Assembly (NCBI RefSeq): GCF_018100905.1
Contig: NZ_JAGJEG010000005.1
Span: 147,698-211,697 of the forward strand
Reading direction: 5' to 3'
Length of the DNA: 64,000 nt
Source: Pseudoalteromonas sp. MMG010
Lineage (GTDB): Bacteria; Pseudomonadota; Gammaproteobacteria; Enterobacterales; Alteromonadaceae
Shown here one piece after another: positions 56,554 to 64,000 of the stretch (the first letter of the stretch is position 1; each line of letters begins with the position of its first letter). The notes below the pieces were generated by a model. It was not told where the DNA came from. It did not search any database and saw only the letters and a program-made list of their open reading frames with translations. Made by a program: the position numbers and the translations under genes.

Positions 56554-57507
56554 TTATTCCTCGCCCTGGCCGTGAGATGAAGCCAAAGAATGTTCACTGG
56601 TTTCATGATGTGAGTTACTCATATGCTCATGTTTACCCATGGCATGATGCTTGTTGTTCATATCGCCATGTGCCTGCATGTATTTCATTACAATGGTATG
56701 AAATAAACCATCATCAACCTTGGCGTAATACGCTACTGGGTTATTTTCGCTTTCTTTTGCAAGTTCGACATAATTGGCATGAGTAAGGTTATTACCGCCG
56801 GCTTTAATCGTATTAACCCACTTATCGAAGTCAGCTTGAGTCGGTGTCGCAATGGCATTAAATTTCATACCAGTAAAACCTGCACCACTATAATTAGCCG
56901 AAAAACCTTTAAATGTTCCCGGTTCATTCGCGATTAAATGCAGCTTAGTTTCCATGCCAGCCATTGAGTAAATTTGACTACCTAATTGCGGAATAAAAAA
57001 TGAGTTCATGGTGCTTTGTGACGTAATTTTATATTCAACAGGCACATTAGCCGGAAATACCAATTCGTTTACCGTCGCAATACCTTGCTCTGGGTAAATA
57101 AATAACCACTTCCAGTTAAGCGAAACAACCTCGACGGTTAAATGCTTACCTTTACCTTCAATAGGCTTATATGGGTCAAGCTTTTGTGTAGATTGCCATG
57201 TAATAACGCCTAAAATAATGACAATAACAATAGGTACAGCCCAAACAATGGCCTCAATTTTATTTGAATGGGCCCATTTAGGCGCATAAATTTCATGAGT
57301 TTGTGTGTCTCTATATTTCCATGCGAAATACAAAGTCATCACAATGACGGGGATCACAACAAGTAGCATAAGCACAGTAGCAATGATGATTAAGTTTTTC
57401 TCATCAATGCCTATTTGCCCTTTAGGGTCGAGTATCCCGCCTTTACAGCCAGATAAAGCAAGTACGGTACTCGCTACAGCAATATTACAAAGGTTACGAA
57501 TTAACAA
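56554..57507 (-). CDS. cyoA: Cytochrome bo3 quinol oxidase subunit II
   Basis: This is a 317-residue lipoprotein subunit (lipobox LALSGC) with two helices and a cupredoxin-like periplasmic domain. There are no CuA-ligand Cys, as expected for a quinol oxidase. The motif [15 protein letters not shown] is typical. An extended C-terminal tail holds nine His in about 38 residues (for example [11 protein letters not shown]). The start is TTG at 57507 with AGGA 7 bases upstream. It is the first gene of cyoABCDE. Confidence 0.95.
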   Translation of the reverse strand: MLIRNLCNIAVASTVLALSGCKGGILDPKGQIGIDEKNLIIIATVLMLLVVIPVIVMTLYFAWKYRDTQTHEIYAPKWAHSNKIEAIVWAVPIVIVIILGVITWQSTQKLDPYKPIEGKGKHLTVEVVSLNWKWLFIYPEQGIATVNELVFPANVPVEYKITSQSTMNSFFIPQLGSQIYSMAGMETKLHLIANEPGTFKGFSANYSGAGFTGMKFNAIATPTQADFDKWVNTIKAGGNNLTHANYVELAKESENNPVAYYAKVDDGLFHTIVMKYMQAHGDMNNKHHAMGKHEHMSNSHHETSEHSLASSHGQGEE

Positions 57508-57564
57508 AAGAGTATCCTACAAACCTAAAATTTTAATTAATTGCCAGATAAAAATGGCAACGAT

Positions 57565-57702
57565 GTTATAAAACCCAAGTTAATAAATACTAAATTATAA
57601 AAATAAGGGGACTGAGCACGCTGCAAGTGGATGCAAAAAATACCTAGCAACAAACTCAGTTTTCTAAACGCATTTTATAACGTAATAAAAATTAACTTGG
57701 GT
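57565..57702. repeat. Dispersed inverted repeats upstream of cyoA
   Basis: ACCCAAGTTAAT (57573-57584) recurs in exact reverse complement as ATTAACTTGGGT (57691-57702), 106 bases apart. GTTATAAAA (57565-57573) likewise recurs inverted as TTTTATAAC (57673-57681), in parallel order. They flank the likely cyo promoter region and might mark regulator sites or a looped structure. The rest of the 57508-57806 gap shows nothing more. Confidence 0.45.
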
Positions 57703-57806
57703 GAGTGTTGGCTGACTGGTGCTTATTACACAGCTACATTGTAGATTTAATTATTTACAGCAAGAATAAATAACATAGCAACAGGTGTAGCTAATACTAA
57801 AAAGTA

Positions 57807-58226
57807 TTACAGACAACCTGTAAAGCTAGGTGGAGCACGACAACCATGTGCAGCGGACACAGGTTGAAGCACCTTAGCTTCGCTAAAAGCAAAGGCTGCT
57901 TTACGAAAGGTAATTGCGGCACGACGCGCCACAATGATATAGAACAATAACCAAAAAAAGCCAATAAGTAGCTGACTTGAAATGATAGGATAAGAAAGAT
58001 AATGAACAATAGACTCAGAAATAGGCTCTATTAAAGCCCCATCATTGAATATTGCTTCTAATTGAAATACATCCTCAATGGCACCACTTAGCAACATGAG
58101 TATATTAAACATTAGCAATGCAATAGCGACACATAAACTCTTTCCTGCTTTAGTTAAGCGCTCACACGAAAACGCCTTGCAAAATGCAAGTAACGTATCA
58201 ATATGAAAAAAAGACAATATGTTCAA
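57807..58226 (-). CDS. Small two-helix membrane protein, hypothetical
   Basis: This is a 139-residue frame with two strong hydrophobic segments (SLCVAIALLMFNILMLLSG and QLLIGFFWLLFYIIVA) joined by an acidic loop. The C-terminus has paired Cys (HGCRAPPSFTGC). The start is TTG at 58226 with AGG 7 bases upstream; no ATG occurs before residue ~39. It lies upstream of cyoA on the same strand but about 300 bases away. Reality of the gene is likely from the membrane pattern; function unknown. Confidence 0.55.
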   Translation of the reverse strand: MNILSFFHIDTLLAFCKAFSCERLTKAGKSLCVAIALLMFNILMLLSGAIEDVFQLEAIFNDGALIEPISESIVHYLSYPIISSQLLIGFFWLLFYIIVARRAAITFRKAAFAFSEAKVLQPVSAAHGCRAPPSFTGCL

Positions 58227-58610
58227 AATAAACCTATAATTACGCTAAAACACACACTAAATAAATACGCTGTAATCTTAAAAAATTACTGTTGTAAGCC
58301 CTAAAAGCAAGTGCTGAAAAACCAAAACGCATTAGCACACTATAGCTAAGAGGAAATTGATCTACCTCAACAGAACTTTCAAAATTTACTGAAAGTTCGC
58401 TCGTGAGTATAACAAAGAGAATTTTCTGTTCAAGTGAAACATAAAATTTATATTGAATAAATATAAGTAAAGTGGAGTAAAAGTAGCTTTAAATACTTGT
58501 AGAGGTGCTTATATTACGGATAACAAATACAAGGCACGAGTGTATCAACGGGGAAAGCTTTAAATAAACGGAGCCTTACATATAAAATAAGGCTCCTTCA
58601 TTGGCATATA
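58227..58610. other. Intergenic region after the siderophore receptor, two hairpins
   Basis: There is no gene here. GGAGCCTTA (58570-58578) / TAAGGCTCC (58588-58596) is a 9-bp stem 15 bases past the receptor stop, followed on the minus strand by GTTTATTT, a probable terminator. A second perfect stem GAACTTTC (58373-58380) / GAAAGTTC (58391-58398) may belong to the leader of the small membrane gene. Confidence 0.6.
58570..58596 (-). terminator. Terminator of the siderophore receptor gene
   Basis: A perfect 9-bp stem with a 9-base loop lies 15 bases past the receptor stop, followed on the minus strand by GTTTATTT. Confidence 0.65.
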
Positions 58611-60755
58611 TTAAAATGCTAATTTAGCTTTTATTGCTACAACACGTGGCTCACCAATACGTAAAGCACCATAATCGTCACCTACAGCCCAAAACTCTTT
58701 GTCGAAAAGGTTATCAACCGTCCCGATAATCGTTAAGTTTTTCCCAGCAATGTTTTTACTTAAACTCACACCGGCATAAAACACCGTGTGGCTAGGTAAA
58801 TTCCAATCGTTATTCGCATTTGCAGCGGTTTCGCCTTGATGCTTTCCACCAAAGTTTACGGTTAAGCCTTCTACGGCTTCAATGTTGTAATTGGTTTGTA
58901 AACTAACTTGATAATCAGGCGTTCCCGATACCTGATTGCCTTGATAGCTTTCATTGGTTTTGTCATACGTTGCATCTAACACCATCAACTCACTATAAAT
59001 AGAGAAGTTATTTGATATATCAAGTGCACCACTTAACTCCACCCCTTGGTATACACTAACGCCATCTTGTACAAGGTAGTTATCATCAGTCACCAAGGTC
59101 GACCCACGCTTTATACTAAAAATGGCCGCTGAAGCAGACCAATCATCGCCACTTTGCTTATAACCAACTTCTAGCTGCTCGCTTTTTTGTGGTTTGAGTA
59201 ACTCGTTAGCATTCGCATAGCTATCTCCTACAGAAGACGTTTGCCCTTCGAACGATTCAACATAGCTGGTATAAAATGTTGTTGTCTCATTGGGTTTATA
59301 CATTAATGCAGCAAGAGGAGTCGTTGATGAATCAGCATAATGATCATGAAACGCACTAAAATATTCACCCGCAGTGTGATCAATATTTGTATGGCGCACA
59401 CCAATTAATAGTTCAAATTGCTCATTAAACTTAATGGAATCGTTGATAAAAAATGATTGCTGGGTGTCAGACCAAGCTAAATCAAGGTCTTCTTGTAGAT
59501 TGGCATCATAAGCAGGTAATTCTACGGGATTATATAAATTATCCTCACCATAATTACTCACTACAACTCGCCCATATTCACCACCATCGTTGCGATACGT
59601 ATCAGAAACCTGGTATGAAGCCCCAAATACGAGCTCGTGACTTATGCTCCCCGTTTCAAATTGACCATTTATAATCGCTTGGGTTTGCTCATAGTTCACC
59701 TTAAAATACTGCTCATATAAGCTAATTGAAACATCGCCTTGCGAGTTGAGTAAATACGCAAGTGTTTTAACCCAATGGGTATCATTTTCTGAATAATCGT
59801 ATTCGAGTTTAACTTGCCAATTATCATTAATTTCCCACGTTAAACCCGTAAGCGCAATAAGGTTATTATAATCATCAAATGTGCCGTCAACCCCAATACT
59901 GCGATTCCCCTGCACTGCTGCGGGTAAATCACTATCACTACTCATTGAATTAGACATGGTGGTCCATGAGTTTTCAGTTAACCGGTCACTGTAAATAACA
60001 TCGACGTTCCAATGTAGGCTATCAGATAAATAGGCATCAAACGCCAAAGAGAAGCTTTCTCTATCTATGGTGCCATCGTCAAGGTATGTGTCGCCTTGCT
60101 CGCTTACAGCATTAACACGTAAACCAAACTTGTCCTCATCACCAAAGCGGGTACTTGCATCAACATGAGCACTAAAAACGCCATCACTTCGATAACCAGC
60201 ACTTAAAGTAAGTAGATCATTAACTGGCTTTTTAGTCACATAGTTTACCACTCCACCAGGAGCTGCCATACCATACATGTAACCTGTAGCCCCCTTGAGT
60301 AAAGCAACTTGCTCAAATGCTTCATAGGGAAGTTCACCACTGAAATTATTAAGTGATAAGCCATTAACTTTAAAACTATTTGTATAATCTAAAGGCAAAC
60401 CTCTTACTCGTATTGTTGAGCCAAAAGTACTGTATGCACTGCCATCAACTGATACCGACGCTTCTCGACTAAACAAACTATCTAGCGTGTTTACTTGACG
60501 AATTTCAATATCTTCTAATGAAATCATATCAACAGAAAATGGAGTATCTAAAACAGAACGACTCCCAAGCGCCCCACTATTATTTTGCTCATGTAATTCA
60601 GTTATTTTATGGCCTACAATCGTAATAACTTCACTTTCAGCTGCATCATTATTTGCAGCATTACTTTCTTGCCCTACTGCATTAAAACTGTTTAATGTTA
60701 ATAACGATGCGATAGCTATCGATAATTTACTTTTAGCTAAAACGTCAATACCCAT
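58611..60755 (-). CDS. TonB-dependent siderophore receptor
   Basis: This is a 714-residue outer-membrane receptor. It has an N-terminal leader (NSFNAVGQ) and a TonB-box-like SEVITIVGHKIT. The plug includes RSVLDTPFSVDMISLEDIE and VALLKGATGYMYGMAAPGGVVNY, the FhuA/FpvA-type siderophore plug signature. The barrel ends AIKAKLAF. It probably imports a ferric hydroxamate or catecholate. AAGGA lies 9 bases before the ATG. A Fur-like site lies ~200 bases upstream, and it neighbours a siderophore-binding protein and an esterase. Confidence 0.92.
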   Translation of the reverse strand: MGIDVLAKSKLSIAIASLLTLNSFNAVGQESNAANNDAAESEVITIVGHKITELHEQNNSGALGSRSVLDTPFSVDMISLEDIEIRQVNTLDSLFSREASVSVDGSAYSTFGSTIRVRGLPLDYTNSFKVNGLSLNNFSGELPYEAFEQVALLKGATGYMYGMAAPGGVVNYVTKKPVNDLLTLSAGYRSDGVFSAHVDASTRFGDEDKFGLRVNAVSEQGDTYLDDGTIDRESFSLAFDAYLSDSLHWNVDVIYSDRLTENSWTTMSNSMSSDSDLPAAVQGNRSIGVDGTFDDYNNLIALTGLTWEINDNWQVKLEYDYSENDTHWVKTLAYLLNSQGDVSISLYEQYFKVNYEQTQAIINGQFETGSISHELVFGASYQVSDTYRNDGGEYGRVVVSNYGEDNLYNPVELPAYDANLQEDLDLAWSDTQQSFFINDSIKFNEQFELLIGVRHTNIDHTAGEYFSAFHDHYADSSTTPLAALMYKPNETTTFYTSYVESFEGQTSSVGDSYANANELLKPQKSEQLEVGYKQSGDDWSASAAIFSIKRGSTLVTDDNYLVQDGVSVYQGVELSGALDISNNFSIYSELMVLDATYDKTNESYQGNQVSGTPDYQVSLQTNYNIEAVEGLTVNFGGKHQGETAANANNDWNLPSHTVFYAGVSLSKNIAGKNLTIIGTVDNLFDKEFWAVGDDYGALRIGEPRVVAIKAKLAF

Positions 60756-60956
60756 GTCAATTTTTCCTTAATGTGAATGAGATTTCACTCGTAGCATACA
60801 TTTTAACGGCACTATAATTCCCGCTATGCCTTACTTGTTTCAGCAACAAGTAGTAACGACTATGCAATTTAAAAACAAAAGGCCATAAAATTGCAGCTAC
60901 AAAGTTTAATCTAGAGTTGAAAAGACGAGGGAGTATACAAAACACACCGCACCAAT

Positions 60957-60975
60957 GCAAATGGTAATAATTTGC
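60957..60975 (-). promoter_or_regulatory. Fur-like box upstream of the siderophore receptor
   Basis: GCAAAT-GGTAATA-ATTTGC is a 19-base near-palindrome with perfect 6-base arms. It matches 13 of 19 positions of the Fur consensus GATAATGATAATCATTATC. It is ~200 bases upstream of the receptor ATG, implying a long leader, or it marks a promoter for that gene alone. Confidence 0.6.
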
Positions 60976-61032
60976 ATTTCGATATGCATTAATTGTTTTG
61001 AATTTAAAAATACAACTGAGTACAAAGCCACT

Positions 61033-61962
61033 TTAAGCGGGGTTGTTAAATGCGTTATTTAAACTAACAACAAAATTTAATACACTACGATAACCACCGG
61101 TGAGTAAATACCATTGGTTAGCATCTAACTGAAAAACGCGCTTGTGCTGCCATGCTGCAAAGTCACGCACAATAGGAAACTGCTTTAATGCATCCGTCAT
61201 TTTACTTTTCCCCCCAGTGGCTAATCCTCTATCGAGGAGTAATATCCAATTTGGCTCTGAGGACAAATACGCTTTTAACATTGCTGTAATCTTTGCCGGG
61301 TCTTGTTGCTTTGCGCTAGAATGCTGCGCAGCGATAGTGTCAGTAAGCGAAATAGCAGCAAGTCCTGTTATCGGGTATAACATGCCAAACCTATCGCCCG
61401 GTTGATGAATAATAAACTCGTTTTTCATTGTAAACAGCACCAAACCGGTGCCTTGTTGCCTCCCTTCACGCTGCAACTGTGAAATTTTTTGCGCTAATGT
61501 AACCCAGCGCTGCTGTGCTACATCGGGTAAATTAAATATTTCACCGTACTGTGTTAAATTTTGCTGCATATCTTTTAAAAAGTGTTTCGGCGAAATACTC
61601 ATATCTAATGTCGGGGCAATGTCAGATAACTGCGCTATCATTGCACGAGTGCGTGCACCAATAATAATAAGATCAGGCTTTAATCGCTTTAGTGCAGCAA
61701 AATCGGGTTTAAATAAACTCCCTGCAAGCGCTTTATCACGATATTGCGATAAATATTCCGGCAACATGCCTTTGGCGATGGCAATAGGTTTTACTCCAAG
61801 CGAATCAAGGGTATCTAGCTCCCCAAAATCATACACAACAATACGCTTAGGCTGAGTATTGAAAGTGATGTTCTTCCCCTTAATAGTGACTGTTACTGGG
61901 TATTGCGCGCTCACTAGCGTAGAAAAAAATAGGGCTAACAAGATAAATATATTTCGCTTCAT
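61033..61962 (-). CDS. Periplasmic siderophore-binding protein (FatB/FepB-like)
   Basis: This is a 309-residue periplasmic-binding protein of the class III type. A Sec leader (LALFFSTLVSAQ) is followed by the two-lobe domain with RIVVYDFGELDTLDSLGVKP, quoted in part as DFGELDTLDSLG, and LKRLKPDLIIIGARTR. It resembles FatB/VctP-like siderophore-binding proteins that deliver ferric siderophore to an ABC permease. No permease or ATPase is in the window. The ATG at 61962 with GGAG 9 bases upstream is chosen over a TTG at 61977. Confidence 0.88.
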   Translation of the reverse strand: MKRNIFILLALFFSTLVSAQYPVTVTIKGKNITFNTQPKRIVVYDFGELDTLDSLGVKPIAIAKGMLPEYLSQYRDKALAGSLFKPDFAALKRLKPDLIIIGARTRAMIAQLSDIAPTLDMSISPKHFLKDMQQNLTQYGEIFNLPDVAQQRWVTLAQKISQLQREGRQQGTGLVLFTMKNEFIIHQPGDRFGMLYPITGLAAISLTDTIAAQHSSAKQQDPAKITAMLKAYLSSEPNWILLLDRGLATGGKSKMTDALKQFPIVRDFAAWQHKRVFQLDANQWYLLTGGYRSVLNFVVSLNNAFNNPA

Positions 61963-62053
61963 TATTAAAGGCTCCAAGATATGTAAAATAGATAAATAGT
62001 AAAGTGTAAAACTATTATTGGTTTAGTATTACTTTTACCACAAACTAAATAAA

Positions 62054-62072
62054 AATAATAACAATTACCATT
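62054..62072. promoter_or_regulatory. Fur-like box between binding protein and esterase
   Basis: AATAATAACAATTACCATT matches 12 of 19 positions of the Fur consensus. It lies between the divergent genes, 91 bases from the binding-protein ATG and 58 bases from the esterase ATG, and could govern both. Confidence 0.55.
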
Positions 62073-62130
62073 TACATACTGTGATATTATACTCCTAAAT
62101 TTTATTCATCGTTAAGATTTAAGGACCCTC

Positions 62131-63669
62131 ATGCGCTTTAGTATAGTAATCATGTGTATATTCACTTTTGGCCTTGTACAACCTGCTTATGGACAAAACA
62201 ACCTGCAACCCACGGCGAAATTAACAGCTCAAGAGTATGTGTTTAAAGCCTCAAAAGGCAGTTATATTAGTGCTGATGTTGTCACTAACAATCACACTGT
62301 CGTTAATTTAATTGATCAACAAGGTAAGCTTATACGTGAAGTTATAAATACAGGTGAAAGCCACGCTAGACTTCACTTTATCGCTGCTTATGACAACCCC
62401 AAGCTGCAATTTTTAGGAGCCAAGCCGGAAATAAAAACACATCGAATTGTCTCTACTATCGAGCAAAATAGTTATCATAAAAAAGCTCAAAGTGAATTGA
62501 TAAATCAAGCTTATGCTCAATTAAAATCCGGTGAAACAGAAGATAACGTATGGGATAAACTGATAAGAAATAACTCGCCATTAATTGAACCTTTAGGCGA
62601 TGAAAGCGTGTTAACCTTTATTTATCGTGGTGCAAAGAAAAATGTTTTAATTTTTGGTGCGCCAGCAAATGATCATGGTTGGATGGAGCGTCTTGGCCAC
62701 TCTAATATTTGGTTTAAAAGTTATACAGTGCCCAATTCGACACGTCTTTCTTACAAATTAGCGCCTGATGTACCTCTGTTTGCAGGCAGTCGCTACGAGC
62801 AACGCGTAGCTTTACTTGCCACAGTGCAGCGCGACCCAACTAACCCTAATTACTTCCCTGTTAGCGATAAAACAAAATATAATCAAAGCTCAACTGTCGA
62901 ACTCCCCGATGCCGATGCGCAATACCCAAAAGAGATGACGGTATCGACCTTAAACCCCGATTTATCTTTTCAACTCACTAGCACTCTTTTAAAAAACAAA
63001 CGCAATATTAAAGTGTTTCGTTTTGGTGATGTGACCCAAGCCAATGCGGTTCAATTATTTATGTTTGATGGCCTAAAGTATCTTGATAAAGTGAATTTAC
63101 ACTTGCGATTAAGCACCCTTGTATCACAACAGCGCCTCCCCCCAATTGAAGCGGTGTTTATAGATAACCTAGACAGTAAAACACGCGCAAAAGAATTACC
63201 CAGTAATCCCTTATTTACACAAATGTTAGCCACCGAACTGCTACCTATTATTGAACAAAACTCCCCGGTAAAATTTACTGCACAGCAACGAGTAATAGCA
63301 GGTTCTAGCTTTGGTGGAATTGGCGCAACAACAACCGCATTCAGGCGCCCAGATATTTTTGGCCATGTAATTTCTTTAAGTGGTTCGTATTGGTGGACCG
63401 ATAAACATGGTGATAACAGCCACTACTACGCGTCAGAAAAATTTATTCAAGCAACAAAAAAGCCAATAGAATTTTTTATTAGTGCCGGAGTATTCGAAAG
63501 CTCAAGAGATGGAAACAAAGGAATACTGGATGGAAGCCGCCATCTTCGTGATATATTAACAATGAAGGGATATAAGGTGAGCTATAAAGAATATGCAGCA
63601 GGTCATGACTACTTTGCCTGGCAAGGTGCCATTATTGATGGTTTACAAGCCTTATTCCCACAAGAGTAA
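62131..63669 (+). CDS. Exported enterochelin-esterase-like hydrolase
   Basis: This is a 512-residue exported alpha/beta hydrolase with a Sec leader (ending QPAYGQ) and an N-terminal beta domain (~20-230). The esterase domain has nucleophile elbow GSSFGG (Ser393) and catalytic His492 in GHDYFAW, as in Fes/IroE-type siderophore esterases. It would release iron from, or break down, ester siderophores; other esters are possible. AAGGA lies 5 bases before the ATG. Divergent to the binding-protein gene and under a Fur-like box. Confidence 0.87.
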   Translation: MRFSIVIMCIFTFGLVQPAYGQNNLQPTAKLTAQEYVFKASKGSYISADVVTNNHTVVNLIDQQGKLIREVINTGESHARLHFIAAYDNPKLQFLGAKPEIKTHRIVSTIEQNSYHKKAQSELINQAYAQLKSGETEDNVWDKLIRNNSPLIEPLGDESVLTFIYRGAKKNVLIFGAPANDHGWMERLGHSNIWFKSYTVPNSTRLSYKLAPDVPLFAGSRYEQRVALLATVQRDPTNPNYFPVSDKTKYNQSSTVELPDADAQYPKEMTVSTLNPDLSFQLTSTLLKNKRNIKVFRFGDVTQANAVQLFMFDGLKYLDKVNLHLRLSTLVSQQRLPPIEAVFIDNLDSKTRAKELPSNPLFTQMLATELLPIIEQNSPVKFTAQQRVIAGSSFGGIGATTTAFRRPDIFGHVISLSGSYWWTDKHGDNSHYYASEKFIQATKKPIEFFISAGVFESSRDGNKGILDGSRHLRDILTMKGYKVSYKEYAAGHDYFAWQGAIIDGLQALFPQE

Positions 63670-64000
63670 TTTAAATTGCAATCCCCTCTCATCACCGCTA
63701 TAAATTAATAATCTCGTTTAAGGCAAGGAGACCTTGTCTTAAACTAAAAATAACAGACCTATTAAATGCAATGTGCATCGTTAAAGTTTTTTATATCATT
63801 GCTGGTTATCTGTTTTTACCCATTACAATCTCAAAGGCGAGGTAATACAGTAAAAAATAGAGGGATAAAATACGAAAACGTAGAATAAAATGGTTTTAAC
63901 CTAACACTAAAATTTGATGCAATAGATAAGATATTTATAGGGTTTTATAAGCAGATAATGATGAATTAAACGTGGTATGTTGCCTAAAAATAAAAACAGC
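63670..64000. other. Terminal intergenic region with a strong hairpin
   Basis: There is no gene. A 13-bp stem, GTTTAAGGCAAGG (63716-63728) with CCTTGTCTTAAAC (63732-63744) and one G-U pair, has a 3-base loop. It is 47 bases past the esterase stop. No T-run follows, so it may stabilise mRNA or be a weak terminator. The rest is AT-rich without recognisable signals. Confidence 0.55.

Noticed and set aside
57797..58009. 70-codon frame overlapping the small membrane gene
   Set aside because: It overlaps in another frame of a longer, more plausible membrane protein.
60774..60789. GTGAATGAGATTTCAC dyad just upstream of the siderophore receptor as a possible Fur box
   Set aside because: The match to the Fur consensus is poorer than that of the site at 60957-60975, and the arms are short.
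60757..60960. 67-codon frame upstream of the siderophore receptor
   Set aside because: It fills a regulatory leader, has an odd composition with no ribosome site, and its sequence resembles no family.
1..64000. Possible CRISPR arrays, tRNA or rRNA genes, insertion sequences or prophage
   Set aside because: No repeated spacer pattern, tRNA-like cloverleaf ends, conserved rRNA segments, transposase or phage genes were found on reading.

Overview
This window looks like chromosomal DNA from a marine gammaproteobacterium of the order Alteromonadales, most like Pseudoalteromonas. The grounds are the AT-rich, compact coding style, the five TonB-dependent receptors (TBDRs) and many lipoproteins, the bo3-type quinol oxidase operon, and small proteins such as a DUF2986 member. 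The genus call is an inference from gene content. I saw no rRNA, tRNA, CRISPR array, insertion sequence or prophage.

Layout. 1-6.3 kb (minus strand): a YegD-like Hsp70 cut by the window edge, an exported ATP-dependent DNA ligase, a HAD phosphatase, a small unknown protein, a TBDR and an MscS channel. 6.7-16 kb (mostly plus): an M3 peptidase lipoprotein, an EamA transporter, a dienelactone-hydrolase-like protein, a LysR regulator, a DJ-1/PfpI protein, a rhomboid protease, YghU and a membrane GGDEF-EAL protein. 16-21.3 kb (minus): a six-gene cassette of YHYH lipoprotein, His/Met-rich secreted protein, BaeS-like kinase, BaeR-like regulator, EF-hand protein and a small unknown protein. 21.5-28.5 kb: S9 and M20 peptidases, a flavin reductase, a DUF1499 protein and unknown proteins. 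28.6-32.2 kb: an OprC-like copper TBDR whose start codon lies in a 15-bp inverted repeat, and a soluble tandem-PAS chemoreceptor.

32.6-40.4 kb: an MFS transporter, then a phosphate-scavenging locus. Here a TBDR and a beta-propeller phytase run away from an AraC regulator and a degenerate GGDEF protein, and the shared upstream region holds two divergently oriented Pho-box-like sites. 40.4-46.8 kb (minus): a probable Fur-controlled operon of DUF4856 lipoprotein, imelysin-like lipoprotein, FecA-like TBDR and a sterol-desaturase-family enzyme. 47.2-52.7 kb: a GNAT acetyltransferase paired with an HDAC-family deacetylase, a membrane zinc-ribbon protein of unknown function, a secreted unknown protein, and a MerR regulator next to a short-chain dehydrogenase whose promoter has a classic MerR-type dyad. 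52.7-57.5 kb (minus): cyoABCDE. 58.6-63.7 kb: a siderophore-type TBDR, a periplasmic siderophore-binding protein and an exported esterase, with two Fur-like sites.

The overall theme is nutrient and metal acquisition (iron, copper, phosphate) with envelope sensing and exported hydrolases. The most novel-looking parts are the YHYH/EF-hand/two-component cassette, the Pho-box-flanked phytase locus with its catalytically degenerate GGDEF partner, and the GNAT-HDAC pair.
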